DNA of 64,000 bases from Piezodorus guildinii. Its lineage: Eukaryota > Arthropoda > Insecta > Hemiptera > Pentatomidae. This document shows, in pieces, positions 34,198-46,385 of the stretch. The notes below the pieces were generated by a model. That model did not search any database, was not told the DNA's origin, and saw only the letters and a program-made list of their open reading frames with translations. The number at the start of each line of letters is the position of its first letter. Positions within the stretch are counted from its first letter, which is position 1. The stretch is taken from assembly GCA_023052935.1 (NCBI GenBank), contig CM041293.1:153883474-153947473 (forward strand), written 5' to 3'. The translations under genes were made by a program, and so were the position numbers.

Positions 34198-34874
34198 AAC
34201 CTTTACCCTTCGCCGTAAGCCAATTACTTCCTGCCCTTTAATGACACTCCACTAGCCCCTGTTGAACAGATTCGCTACCTCGGACTCCACCTTGACAAAC
34301 GTCTGACTTGGAATCTCCATACAGGACTGAAAAGACAAGAAACTGCCCGACGTTTTCGACTACTTCAACACTTACAGCACAAACGCTCCAACCTTCCACT
34401 TAATTACAAAAGACTTATTTATATGACCATTATAAGACCTATATGGACTTACGGAGAAGAGCTATGGGGCTCTACTAAACCATCAAATTCTTCTCGTATC
34501 CAATCCTTACAAACCAAAATCCTTAACGCTCCTTACTTTGTCACGAATAAGCTCATCCATAAAGACCTTAATATCCCATATGTTCCTGAATTAGCCCGTA
34601 CCAGATGTCAATCCTTTCATGACAAACTCCATTCGCACTGTAACCCACTAGTTTCAATCCTTACTTCCGGTTGAAATTCCCGATAATCCTCCGAAGCGCC
34701 TGAAAAGGAAATGGCCCTGGGACCTTCTAGTTTAGAATAATTTTGGAGTGCATCAAATGGGAAGCTTCTCTACATGTATATCATGTCATTGTATTATATA
34801 ACTCATCACATTTACTTGATGTATTTTTGTTAATACTGTTGTAAATACCAATAAAATAATTAAAAAAATAATAA
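34198..34874 (+). mobile_element. 5'-truncated Jockey LINE, copy J5
   Basis: It starts within the TFTLRR block, runs through RYLGLHLDKRLTWNLH (frame broken) and the 83-codon frame at 34423-34674 with MTIIRPIWTYGEELWGS and KILNAPYFVTNKLIHKD, then the 3' UTR 'ctgttgtaaataccaataaa' and an A tail. A 14-bp target duplication, TAATATTTAAAAAT, lies at 34184-34197 and 34875-34888. Confidence 0.92.
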
Positions 34875-34884
34875 TAATATTTAA

Positions 34885-35030
34885 AAATCTAGTATGCGCA
34901 ACACACAACATATGTTTTAGATTAAAGAATATAATATAAAATTGTTATGTATATTAACCATCTATCTGTATAACCTATTCGTTACTTAATATTACATTCC
35001 ACTACTTCGTATATAAGACAACATTTTTTT
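34885..35030 (+). mobile_element. Degenerate Helentron-like 5' fragment
   Basis: 'atctagtatgcgcaacacac' is a decayed form of the family start. A further short family piece ('cattccaacggtatatttt') lies at 35295-35340, on the far side of SINE C sequence. The two parts may have been one element. Confidence 0.45.
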
Positions 35031-35034
35031 TCTG

Positions 35035-35275
35035 TTTATTTGTTTATTTATTTAACGTCACTTTATGGCTATTATTATTGGCTATTATTTACGCTACTAT
35101 GGCTAATTGGATGATGCTACAGTGGGAATAAAAAATCGAGGCTGTGCGATGACAAGTACTCGTTAAAGATCCCTATCCTAATTAAACCTGGATAGACAAA
35201 ATTAAAGACTCCCATTGTAGCATCGTCCGATTGGCTATAGCAACATAAAGAGACGTTAAACAAATAAAAATTAAA
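35035..35275. repeat. Inverted pair of SINE C 3' ends
   Basis: The left half holds the SINE C end in minus orientation ('tttatttaacgtcacttta', 'ggctaattggatgatgctac'). The right half holds it in plus orientation ('gtagcatcgtccgattggc', 'gagacgttaaacaaataaaa'). Together they form a long imperfect fold-back. Confidence 0.7.
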
Positions 35276-35342
35276 AAAATTCTAGAATCGCTTACATTCC
35301 AACGGTATATTTTACATCTCTGTTACTATTCTGAAAAATTAC

Positions 35343-36375
<1,033 letters not shown>

Positions 36376-36675
36376 TTCTTTCCTTCCAGTGGCGCGACAG
36401 GCCGTGTAGGCCCTGGGCCTCGTGGCGTAAACTTATGCGAGTTTACACTCACGTTTCAAGATGCAATATTTAGTGTAGGGTCATCACTCCCTACGACTAA
36501 CTGTGTGGGTGGCCACCCTTTGGCTGACGGGTCTCACATACCAGGGGGGAGAGGCTGTGAGTGAATCCCCATTTTTTATATCCTTATAAAAGCCCCGCCG
36601 GGACTGGGATTCGAACTCAGTAGTACCTATAGCATGAGAGACTAGCGCGCTAGCCACTCAGCCACGGGCTCCCCT
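36376..36675 (-). mobile_element. tRNA-derived SINE, family B, copy 1
   Basis: On the minus strand the head is 'ggggagcccgtggctgagtg' followed by 'gctagcgcgctagtc', then the B box 'gagttcgaatccc' and 'ggcggggc'. The body has 'ggattcactcacagcctc'. It is about 300 bp. Near-identical 13-bp flanks, AAAAAAATGTACC (left) and AAAAAAATTTACC (right), look like a target duplication. The long open frame across this region on the plus strand is antisense to the SINE and is not a gene. Confidence 0.8.
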
Positions 36676-36842
36676 AAAAAAATTTACCACTAATACATAA
36701 AAGATCTTGGTTTAGTAAGTAGTATTTTTTCCATTATTTTGTATTACTTTTTTAACCAAACTCTATCCACAGCTGTTATATAACGATAAATAATTATAAA
36801 TTAAGAGCGTAAAATGTTATGGTGTGGAAGTTATTAAAAAAA

Positions 36843-37614
36843 TCTGGTGCGGGCAACACACGACTTTCACTTACCACCATTTTTAAACTCAATGAAAGAA
36901 TTTTCAAATACACTTAAAGATAAAAATACGTGAAACTATTAAAGAATTAATTAAATTGAATTTATATAGAAACATGTGTTTTATTAAAAAATCTATTATA
37001 TTGCTATCTAAAATAATCAGTTAGTTTTATGTTCATTTCATCACTCTCTATTAACTTTTAAAAGCTTGTGTATGAGATGATAATTTTTCTAAAATCTTTA
37101 GCTTTCCAACGGTATATCATACATGTATATTACTGCTCTTATGTTCAAAAACGAAAAATTGCATTAAAAAAATATTTTTTCTGTTTTCTCCTTTAGTTGG
37201 GTATCGAGTTTATTCAATTTATATATTTACCTGTTTTTCATCAGCGTTAACAAGATAATCTAGTTATTATTATTGAATCTACAAAATTAAAGGTACTTTA
37301 GGGGAAGAAAATTTAAAATATCGGCATTTAAGCCCTGTCAGACCATTTTTATCTAAATAAAACCTACATGAAATTAAAGCCCATTAAATTTTACATCGAT
37401 ATAGCGAGTTTAATCAAAATCGTCGGAACCGTTTTTGAGAAAATCGAAAAAAGGTGCAAAATGCATGGTATAAAGTGCCTCTTCTGGTAGGCTCATTTTG
37501 ATGAAAAAAGTTTTGTCACGTCTCGGGCGTATAGTTGTCTTAAATATGAAATTTCAGTTTCATAGGACTTACCGTTTCCGCCCGGGAGCTACCACACACA
37601 CATACACACACACA

Positions 37615-37651
<37 letters not shown>

Positions 37652-38557
37652 CTTTTTGCGGGACTTGGTTATTTGGACTCAGGGGACCCTAAAACGTGTA
37701 TTTCCGTTGAAAACTGGAATTCGAAAATTTTCACGATCGCAATACTTCCCCTTACTATATATAGTAAGTGAAAGTAATAAATTAAATTAAATTTCTATAG
37801 AAACATGTGTTTGATTCAAAAATCTATTATATTGCTATCTAAAATAATCAGTTAGTTTTATGTTCATTTCATCACTCTCTATTAACTTTTAAAAGCTTGT
37901 GTATGAGATGATAATTTTTCTAAAATCTTTAGCTTTCCAACGGTATATCATACATGTATATTACTGCTCTTATGTTCAAAAACGAAAAATTGCATTAAAA
38001 AAATATTTTTTCTGTTTTCTCCTTTAGTTGGGTATCGAGTTTATTCAATTTATATATTTACCTGTTTTTCATCAGCGTTAACAAGATAATCTAGTTATTA
38101 TTATTGAATCTACAAAATTAAAGGTACTTTAGGGGAAGAAAATTTAAAATATCGGCATTTAAGCCCTGTCAGACCATTTTTATCTAAATAAAACCTACAT
38201 GAAATTAAAGCCCATTAAATTTTACATCGATATAGCGAGTTTAATCAAAATCGTCGGAACCGTTTTTGAGAAAATCGAAAAAAGGTGCAAAATGCATGGT
38301 ATAAAGTGCCTCTTCTGGTAGGCTCATTTTGATGAAAAAAGTTTTGTCACGTCTCAGACGTATAGTCTTAAATATGAAATTTCAGTTTCATAGGACTTAC
38401 CGTTTCCGCCCGGGAGCTACCACACACACAGACCTTTTTGCGGGACTTGGTTATTTGGACTCAGAGGACCCTAAAACGTGTATTTCCGTTGAAAACTGGA
38501 ATTCGAAAATTTTCACGATCGCAATACTTCCCCTTACTATATATAGTAAGTGAAAGT
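36843..38557 (+). mobile_element. Helentron-like element H6 with tandemly duplicated body
   Basis: One 5' end (TCTGGTGCGGGCAACACACG, then ACTTTCACTTACC) at 36843 is followed by two nearly identical bodies. Body 1 is at about 36950-37775 and body 2 at 37776-38557. Each ends in the hairpin 'ttactatatatagtaa' and GTAAGTGAAAGT. The bodies differ mainly in a CA run, long in the first (about 37604-37648) and short in the second. Such 5'-single, 3'-repeated structures are expected from rolling-circle bypass or from unequal exchange. Confidence 0.8.
37604..37648 (+). repeat. (CA)n microsatellite inside H6 body 1
   Basis: A CA run interrupted by single G and T substitutions. It lies at the position where other family members carry a short CA or GT run, as DINE-like elements often do. 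Confidence 0.9.
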
Positions 38558-39054
38558 AAAAACTGGATTAAATTGTACTCGTCTCTGGAAATAGTTTATG
38601 ATCACGGTGCCTCTAACCTTTGTAGTTGTACATGGCACCTAAAATTTTAATCAAATAAATAAATAAAAACCTGGATTAAACTAGTATATTTCGTCTTTTT
38701 TTTTTTTTTTTGGTTATAACAAATTAATGTTAGTAGACTTTGTTTGATTGGTAATAATAATCAAAGTTCTATGTATGTTGAAAAATTTATAATCTTAAAA
38801 ATGTTCCTGTGAGAACAAATTAATATTATGCGTCAAAGCAACACAATTAAGATGACTTCATTAAAAATTGTTTTGTTTTTTAACAAAGTATATCTAATCT
38901 TGTAAATAATAATAATAATAAAATGAAATTGCTTTTATATATCTAGGGACAGCCAAATTTTTATAAAATAATAATTTTTAGAAGAGAAAATTTTTATAGT
39001 GAAATTCAATATAACCTTCGAAATATTTTAAGTTGTGTAAAGTAATACTACAGT
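38558..39054. other. AT-rich non-coding sequence
   Basis: No gene or repeat family was recognised. Confidence 0.5.
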
Positions 39055-39200
39055 GTAGCCCGTGGCTGAGTGACTAGCGCGCTTGTCTCTCATGCTAAAG
39101 ATTGTGAGTTTCGAATCCCAATTAAGGCGGGACTTTTATAAGGATGTAATTAAATGGGGATTCACTCACAGCCTTTCCCCCGGGTATATGAGACCGGGTA
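39055..39200 (+). mobile_element. tRNA-derived SINE, family B, copy 2
   Basis: Head 'gtagcccgtggctgagtgac' with 'tagcgcgcttgtctctcatg', B box region 'gagtttcgaatccc' (one extra T) and body 'ggggattcactcacagcc'. It runs directly into a minus-strand SINE C at 39205. Confidence 0.75.
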
Positions 39201-39204
39201 TATA

Positions 39205-39432
39205 CTGTGAGTCCTAAATTTTGTCCATCCAGGTTTTATTAGGATAGGGATCTTTAACAAGTACCTGACATCGTACAGGCTCGGGACCACCTTTTAACGT
39301 CCCCTCCGAAGGACGGCATATCTTAAGATTTTTTGCTCCCATTAAAATATCGTAGGACCACCTGCGGGTTTGAACCCGTGACCTTTGACATAGGAGGATG
39401 TTATGCGAACCACCCAGCTACAAGTGATCCCC
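39205..39432 (-). mobile_element. tRNA-derived SINE, family C
   Basis: On the minus strand: tRNA head 'ggggatcacttgtagctggg', B box 'cgggttcaaacccgc', then 'gccgtccttcggaggggac' and 'gatccctatcctaataaaac'. The far 3' tail is missing where it meets SINE B copy 2. Confidence 0.8.
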
Positions 39433-39507
39433 GTATTAATAATATTGAACTACATTAAACTAAACTAAATTATCGTGAAGTGACAATGGTTGACTGTGTG
39501 TATATAT

Positions 39508-39702
39508 GAGATAAGTTGGTTGAGGGCGCAGTCAATTTAACACACAATTAAGCGTAAACCTTGGTTGACTGACGCCTTCTAAGCTCACACATTCACCCTG
39601 AAGAAGGCCTATAATTTAGGCCGAAACGTCGGCACCAATAAATTAAGTTTACGCTTAATTGTGTGTTAAATAGACTACACACTCAACCAACTTCTCTCAC
39701 AT
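39508..39702. repeat. HHL repeat, inverted pair
   Basis: About 50 bp at the left ('aagttggttgagggc' to 'acacaattaagcgtaaacc') is the reverse complement of the right end ('ggtttacgcttaattgtgtg'-like to 'caaccaacttctctca'). Between them on the plus strand is the core CCTGAAGAAGGCCTA, a 5-nt loop and TAGGCCGAAACGTCGGCAC. The stem is a perfect 6 bp. Confidence 0.8.
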
Positions 39703-41301
39703 AAACTAAATTATATTAAACTTAGTGTATTTAAACCTTCAGAGGGACAGTATGGAGACATTCCATATACCCTCTATATCTTACGACGTTGTGCCGTAAA
39801 TATATTATAGTATTATAACTATTTGTTGGTTCAGATTAAACTAAGACTATCTAGTCTATGACATAGGTCCCTAACTTATCTAAAACTCTTATCACTTGCT
39901 TACAATAATTAATTTATGAGAGGTATCTGTTAATTAGTTAATGAATTCTCCTCACCTCCTAAATCACCTTTCATTTTAACGAGAAATGGTGTTGACACCG
40001 ATAGTTCTCATTATAATTTTTACACTTACTCTTGTATATTTAATTATTTTATATTCGAATAAACATCAGTCTTCCTCTCAATCCAATCGGAATTACTTCC
40101 AATTCCATATTAGCATCCCTTATCTTCAACCCTTCGAACTACATGTGAATTTAATAGGTATAAATTCGAAATTGAAACGTCCCCTGGGATGGTTTGATGC
40201 TATCTATGACGGTGAAGGGGAGATAAATGGATGGGGGAATTAGCGTCTGCAAAGTTTCCACTTGGGGAATAGTTCTCCGGTCTTTTAGAACATACATTTT
40301 CCAAAATCTCCTTCAAAACAGGACATTCCTTACCTTCTTGAGAAGTTCAAAAGTTCTTGTCATTATTCCTTGGCATTCTTTTATTCGGAATCCGAGAGAG
40401 CGAATTTAAATTCTAACTCCAATTGGATTCAGTCCTCACGAGAAGTTAAACTTCATGATGTCTGTGTATTCTAGAAAACTATTATAGTGTCATTAGATTC
40501 TTATCTGTTACAGAATAATGTGGGTAGCATATTCTACCCCTTTTAACAGTATAGCTTTTTTATTTTAACATAAATCTTTGCATTTTTTAAAAAATACTTC
40601 TTGTCTTAGAATTTCTATTCTTCTATTTATCACTCTAAATTATTTCTTTTGTGAAGACCAAAAAATGTATTAGGTTATGTTCTTTTAGGACTCCTTCAGG
40701 TTTTTGCCACCCAGTTTTATATCTGTTATTATATCTTCAATTGAATTTTTTTTTTTTTACTTTGATAACAACAACGAACATTGCTATACTTATATGAAAC
40801 CTAACTACTAATAATTTGTAGGTTTTTGTATAATTTTTCCTACAACCATATATAATCACAATTTAATTTGACCACTAATTATAGATTAGTTAATTAGATT
40901 ATAAATACCAAATGAACCAAACATTTGCTGATTGTAAAGATGTCTCATCCGAAATCATTTATAAATATTTTGTCAATTTGTAAATATGTAAATAAAGTTA
41001 ATTTTTTCTTCTTCAACTACGAATATTATTATTATAATTTTTTTTGGTATTTTTTATATCATTAGAATAAAAGAGTAAACCTAGTTAAAAACCTGCTCCA
41101 AAAAGCTAAGATGGATATAGAATTATGGAAAAAATGAAGATTATAGTCCTCTTCACTATCTTCTTCTACCATTGGAACAATTCCATTTTTTATAAACATT
41201 TTACTAACATAATTATCGCAGGTAACCAAACAATTTTTGATAGGTATCTGCCATGATCTCTGTTAATTTTAAACCGCTGAGTGTAGAAGTATTAGAATTT
41301 T
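39703..41301. other. AT-rich non-coding sequence
   Basis: An 85-codon frame at 39986-40243 begins with a hydrophobic stretch (residues 4-23), resembling a signal anchor. It is then featureless. It overlaps another short frame and cannot be defended as a gene. Confidence 0.4.
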
Positions 41302-41848
41302 ACTTTCACTTATCTGTGTGTGTGTGTGTTAAGTCTAGCACGAAAATTAAAAGTCGTGCGAAACTGAATTTTACATTTAACACCTATATTGGCGCGATAT
41401 GAGCTTTTCACCAAAATGTGCTGAATGGAAGTAAAGTATCTTTTATTTTGTCGATTTGACTAAAATACTCATATCATCTTACAAAGATTCTTAAAAATGG
41501 ATAAAAGTTAAAAGAATTTGATAACCAACTAAAGAAGAAAAGAGCCAAAACATTTCTTTAATGTAATTTTTGGCTTTTCTAACTTAAGAACAGTAATATA
41601 GATGTATAATATACCTCTGGAAAGCTAAAGATTTTAGACAAAATATTATCTTATAAACAAATTATAAGTATATTTGTAAAAGATAATATTAAGTGACGAA
41701 TAAGGCTTAAACTTATTACTATTTATTACACGTACAATTTTTACAATTTGGTATTTTATCTTTATCATATGTTTCCAACAAAACTGAATACAATTTTTAT
41801 TTAATTTAACTTTGAATTCTTGAATATTTCTTAAATTGATTTTAACTG
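41302..41848 (-). mobile_element. Helentron-like element H7, partial
   Basis: Left end ACTTTCACTTA at 41302 (the 3' terminal repeat in minus orientation), a GT run, 'tctagcacgaaaattaaaag', 'catatttaac'-like blocks and 'gccaaaacatttctttaatg'. It is diverged and cut at the right by a SINE A end. Confidence 0.6.
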
Positions 41849-41849
41849 A

Positions 41850-41892
41850 TGTACTGAGCCCAAAACTCTTCATGGGTTGTTGTGGTACAGGT

Positions 41893-41963
<71 letters not shown>
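41850..41963 (+). mobile_element. SINE A 3' end with 69-bp T run
   Basis: 'gatgtactgagcccaaaac' and 'cttcatgggttgttgtggta' match the SINE A end at 31500-31542. They are followed by an unbroken T run at 41895-41963. It is 5'-truncated. Confidence 0.8.
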
Positions 41964-41964
<1 letters not shown>

Positions 41965-42979
41965 TAATACTTAAAATAGTTAAATTATTTGGATATTATT
42001 CATACAAAAGGACTAAAATCGCGTGAAAAAAAAATACAAAAGTGAGAAAAGGACGTTGAAAATTTGGGGTTATAAGTATTTTTGATTAAAAAAAAACTAC
42101 ACATTTTCATAAAAACAATTTTTAGTACGGACACCTGAATCACCTATAGGTATGAAATATACTATATGACCTGTTCCAGTACCAACCAAATAAACATTGA
42201 AAAATTCATAAAAATCGGCCAAACTGTTTCGGAGGAGGACGGCTACAAACACCGTGACACAAGATTTTTATATAATAGATATACTAGTAGGTAAATATTT
42301 GAATTTAATAATGAATTGACTTTCAAACCAAACGCCCCAATTTTCTTTAAACCCAACTCACTAGCTACCCAATGAATTTCTCATAACCGATCAAAAAATT
42401 CAGATTTTTCTTGTAATAATTATTATAATCACATAATTGTAAATCCCAAGTTTCATCTGCAACTTTCAAGATTCTTAATCTATTATTTGCTACCAATACT
42501 TGATCTTTAGCCTCGTTGCCATATTATCCCATGTGTTCCACATTCCTCTCCCTTGCCTTGGTGCCGCGGAGCAGCCGAAATTCCCTGAGCAGAACTCGGC
42601 GAGCTCCTTAGGAGAGAGGTGAGGTCAGAGGTCGCACAAGATTCCCATAGCGGTCCTGGCACGTATGCCTCACGAATCTCACCGCTACAGGTTCCTGGAA
42701 TCCTCTTCGCTACAGCCTTTGCTTATGTATTTCAGGTAAAAATAATAATAAGGAAAGGATGTTAATATAATTTTGTAATTTATTTATTTGTAATATATCT
42801 CAATAAATAAACATAAAAATTATCATTTATTTAAGATATTTATTTGAGTAAAAGTTTATAAGGAATATCCTACAGAAGCTCAAATCAAAATATCAACCCT
42901 GAGAAGACCAAAAAAATTATAATAATAAATAAAATAAAAAAAACAAAACAGTAAATTTGATATAGATTTATAATAATAA
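41964..42979. other. Unassigned sequence with a GC-rich patch
   Basis: It includes a conspicuous GC-rich patch at 42500-42735 ending in 'tatttcag/gtaaaaat'. This could be read as an exon end with a donor, or as chance. Otherwise it is AT-rich. Confidence 0.4.
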
Positions 42980-43880
42980 TCATCCAAATTATTTTATTGG
43001 ACGAAAGCCTCCTCAATGAGCCTACGCCATGTTGCAGGGTCTTTTGCAGCCGCTCTTTAGTTGCGGACGCTAAGAAGTTCCTTAGAATCCTTAGTTAACG
43101 AATAACACATTTATATAAACTGTTGTATCTTTATTCATAATCAAAATAGAAACATAGCTTTCTTGCTAATATAATGTACTATAATATTAAATTAACAACA
43201 TCTTGACCGGAGTACTCTGGCTCTAGGTTTTGGGGGGTACTTATATGAAGGAATAGTAGAGGGGATGGAGGCAAGCCTGCAGAGAACAAATGAAGGGACA
43301 TATGGGCTACTTAGTACCTATAATATCCAAGTACTTCCTGTTGGTAAGCTGTTTGAAGTATGGGTTCAGGTATGTTCACTGGTGTCTTAGCCAAAAGTCC
43401 CTGCAGGCTTAAGGAGGTAGAGGGCTTCATCCTTTGTAATAGGGGAATATAAATATTAACAATTACAGTAATATTATGATGAGTCAATCTCATTCCATAA
43501 CTCTTGATAACGGCATCCTCCCATCTCAGCCTTGGGATTCCTCTACCTCTGGTCCGATGCAGCTTACCGTCCAGTAACTCCCTTGGGCTCTCTTCCGCTA
43601 GCATTTTCCCAAGTCTTATTTATGTACCGCAACACGACTCCCTCACAGAACAGCTCGTAGATCTTCCTGTTGGTTCGTCTCCCCCAATTCTCGCCTACCT
43701 TCACACATCCAAATATTCAGCGCAGAATTTGTCTTTCGAAGGCCAAGATCCATTTTTCTTTGGCGCTTGTCAGGGTCCAGACTTCCGACCCGCATGTGAA
43801 GACTGGCCTGATTATTGCCTTGTAGAGCTGGCAATCGGTGCGGCGAGTGACAGCTCGACTGCTTAAGCTCTTACTAAGTC
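42980..43880 (-). pseudogene. RTE-clade reverse transcriptase C-terminus
   Basis: Minus-strand pieces in order: LYKAIIRPVFT-like sequence (43834 end), SEVWTLTSAKEKWIL in another frame, LRRIFGCVKVGENWGRR, then RGRGIPRLRWEDAVI in the 43311-43604 frame. The order TYGSEVWTLT, RKILRRIFG and GRGxPRLRWEDAV is that of RTE-type elements. Frameshifts split it into at least three frames. The adjacent left sequence to 43080 may be its 3' UTR. Confidence 0.75.
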
Positions 43881-43924
43881 CAAAATACTATTTGTTGGGC
43901 TTCATAAGACAGCCAGGCTGATAT

Positions 43925-44110
43925 TGTTATTGCTGCTTGATATAGAATAGAATAGAAAAAAAAATTCTGGGATTTGGTTGAATTGAATCATACGGTATAT
44001 CTGGCAAAAGAAAAAATAAACTTAATTAATTATTTACAGTGAAGAAGACTTTCTCAAATACTGATATACAACCCAAAAAATATTATTATAATATAACAAA
44101 ATTATTTTGG
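43925..44110 (-). repeat. Non-LTR 3' UTR fragment (family of 17659-18363)
   Basis: It shares the 'atagaatagaaaaaaaaa' tail and a following block with 'aaataaacttaattaatta' and 'ttatttacagtg' with the copy at 17659. No coding part remains. Confidence 0.5.
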
Positions 44111-45000
44111 TGGATGCGATTAAAGTGATTAGATTTAATGTAATTATGCTGTGTTCTGAACATTGCCTCCATCATAGGAGCCGGGACTTAGACGTATTGC
44201 CAATAACTGTGATAAGTAAACTAATACGTCAGGTTCCTGCCCCTTTTCGGAAATAACTAACATTCTAAACTATTTCTGAATAAGTAAAATCTTAAATTTC
44301 CTTTTGTGCCGCATTCTAAGCGTAGTGTAATTAGTTACGGAATGAGAACTGTTCTCAAAGCTTCTCTCAGCTTTAAAGAATATCCTATTCAAAATCGTCC
44401 GACTTTGAACTTTGAGATACTTCTTCCGTGGAGAAAGTCGTTTGAGTTTGTTGTAGAAGTTTTCGAGTTTGAAGAAGTTCCTTGTCTCATTCGAGCTATA
44501 ATCGATTAGGTCTCTTTGTCTGCAACTTTAAATTATTCAACTTTGCCAGGCATTTTCAAGTTGACTCAAAAATCGTTTTCTCCTATTCGGATAAGAGGTT
44601 ATTATTAAAGCTTGGTATTCATAGGCCTATAAATATTTTAATTGGTTCGACTTGTTTGTATGAATTCTAGAAAAGATAGGAGGAATTGTTTATAACTTTT
44701 GGAGAGCATAATTTATTAAGACACATATTTTTAAATCATTTATTTATCAGACTTAAATTTATATCTCTGCCATATTCTGATTCCTACCCGTTCTATTAGG
44801 GTTTCAGACTTTTTGTTATAATAATAATTTAACCTTTTCTATCGATTTTTTTTTTCATAAAAATTATCTTAAATAATGTTAAGTAAAGTACACACGGAAA
44901 ATACTTATATATTTAATAAACATATGCAATGCATAATAGTGGTAATAAGTTGACCGTATTTATTTGTAAGAAAATAAATCGCACATTACTGTTAATTAGA
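44111..45000. other. Unassigned sequence
   Basis: AT-rich. The frames at 44306 and 44482 have no recognisable features. Confidence 0.45.
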
Positions 45001-45117
45001 ACTTTTCTCTTACCAAGGTAATATAACCACACCTACTTGAGTGACTTGGTGATTTAGACTCCGGAGATCTTGTAACATTTCGTTTGTTTCTATTGAAACC
45101 AGGTTCAACATATATAT
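45001..45117 (+). mobile_element. Decayed Helentron-like 3' fragment
   Basis: 'gtgacttggtgatttagac', 'cggagatcttgtaacattt' and 'ctattgaaaccagg' parallel the family's 3' third (GGGACTTGGTTATTTGGAC..., CCCTAAAACGTGT...). It has no terminus. Confidence 0.4.
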
Positions 45118-45330
45118 AGAAACCTGGACCTCTACATTTCATGAAAGGTCTTGGAAAGCGACTGTTTAAGGAGTGATTAGGTCGAAATCAAACCCCGTCC
45201 ACTGTTTTTTTTTTTAATTTTCCAAAACTCAGCAAGATGCTGGGCTGTGATACCCCAAGAGGCTTCTTTCTGCCCCAGAGTGGTTTAAAGGCTAAAATAA
45301 CATAATAAATAATTATTCTTCCAAAGACGT
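45118..45330 (+). repeat. Dispersed repeat E, copy 2
   Basis: The block order matches 774-965: 'ggacctctacatttcatg', 'gcaagatgctgggctgtg', 'ataataaataattattc'. Confidence 0.35.
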
Positions 45331-45354
45331 AGCTGGAATACGCGATTCAGAGTA

Positions 45355-46135
45355 TAAGAAATAGGGTGCCTTAAGAACATTATATTTTTACATTTAAGAT
45401 ATACATTTGTGACATGATGTGTCTGGCTGGCTAAAAAGACCAAAGGATTATAATTACTTCTTATTTACAATAGTACAAAGTAAAACACAATAATACGATA
45501 AACTTTTTTTATTGTGTGCCGACGTTTCGGCCTACATCGTGGGAACACAATAAAATAAGTTTATTTAATATTAAATAGTTGACCATGAAGAATTAAATGG
45601 TTTGGTTGGTGTTAAAAAAAAATTGGAAACAAGGTAAACAACTATATGTTATCGAAATATAAGATAGAGAAAATAGAAAAAATAATAGAAAAATTGTTTT
45701 TTTGCCCTTAATCGGGCATTTATTAACTTATCAACTTCCCCATTATATATTTTTAACTTTAAAAAATAACTTGATTAACAAGTAAAATGTGATGAAAAAA
45801 TAAATAATAGTTTGCTATCATTCATTTGATTTGATATATCAGATTATATTTGATTTAATACATCAGTATTGTTAAGCGTGTTCAGGAAGACAGTATTGCA
45901 ACATTTGGGACTTGAACGATGATAGCGAAGAAAGATGGTGGATATGAGTAAGTATTGAATTCCAGAAAGTAGGCGAACGGACAAGAAAGGAATGATAAAA
46001 AGTTTTAGTTCGATGGGTACCAATGTAAAGATCAGAATGGCACGATCTAGTTTCAAGGGAGTAGACTTACGATTTAAATTGCAGGAGACTGTGGATACAG
46101 GAAGGGAGCTGGTGGTTTGGTAATAGTTAATAATA
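45355..46135 (-). pseudogene. Non-LTR 3' end (family of 17659-18363), copy 2, split
   Basis: The minus strand at 45844-46130 encodes decayed C-terminal sequence in a shifted frame (KLDRAILIFTLVPIELKLF), parallel to the first copy (LKLDRKILTFTFLSTEPKL). The 3' UTR with 'atgatgtgtctggc' lies at 45405-45440. An HHL segment interrupts at 45483-45615. Confidence 0.65.
45483..45615. repeat. HHL repeat, inverted pair, inserted in a LINE relic
   Basis: 'cacaataatacgataaactt' and 'gtgccgacgtttcggcctac' (minus orientation core end) are followed by 'acacaataaaataagttt' in the opposite sense. The end block 'gttgaccatgaagaattaaa' is the reverse of the 7225-copy end. Only half of the core is present. Confidence 0.55.
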
Positions 46136-46187
46136 ATAATAAGTCTTTATTAATATACATATGAACATTTATATTTTTTTTCTTTTT

Positions 46188-46192
<5 letters not shown>

Positions 46193-46225
<33 letters not shown>
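46193..46225. repeat. (TA)n microsatellite
   Basis: A short pure TA run after a T-rich lead. Confidence 0.9.
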
Positions 46226-46229
<4 letters not shown>

Positions 46230-46385
46230 CTTCCTTTTCAGGAGTTTAAAGTCTCTAACGGTTACTTGAGTTGAAGAGTTCGCTCATCTTCATCTTCCAA
46301 AATTCTCTGTCCTTTGCTTTACGTGACCATAGCACTCCTTCTGCCTTTTTGATTTCATCGGTAATAGTTATGCTCTAAAGAAATA
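46230..46385 (-). pseudogene. RTE-like C-terminal scrap
   Basis: The minus strand gives KAKDREFWKMKMSELF, resembling the AxDRxxW tail block of RTE proteins. It is too short for a firm family call. Confidence 0.4.

Noticed and set aside
37498..38650. Paired similar frames (37498, 38329, 38438)
   Set aside because: They are copies of non-coding Helentron-like sequence from the tandem duplication.
39986..40243. Small membrane protein gene
   Set aside because: Only a hydrophobic start is visible; the remainder has no family feature, and AT-rich DNA often yields hydrophobic frames.
41895..41963. Poly(T) as a terminator
   Set aside because: It directly follows a SINE A 3' end, so it is the element's tail or a slippage product.
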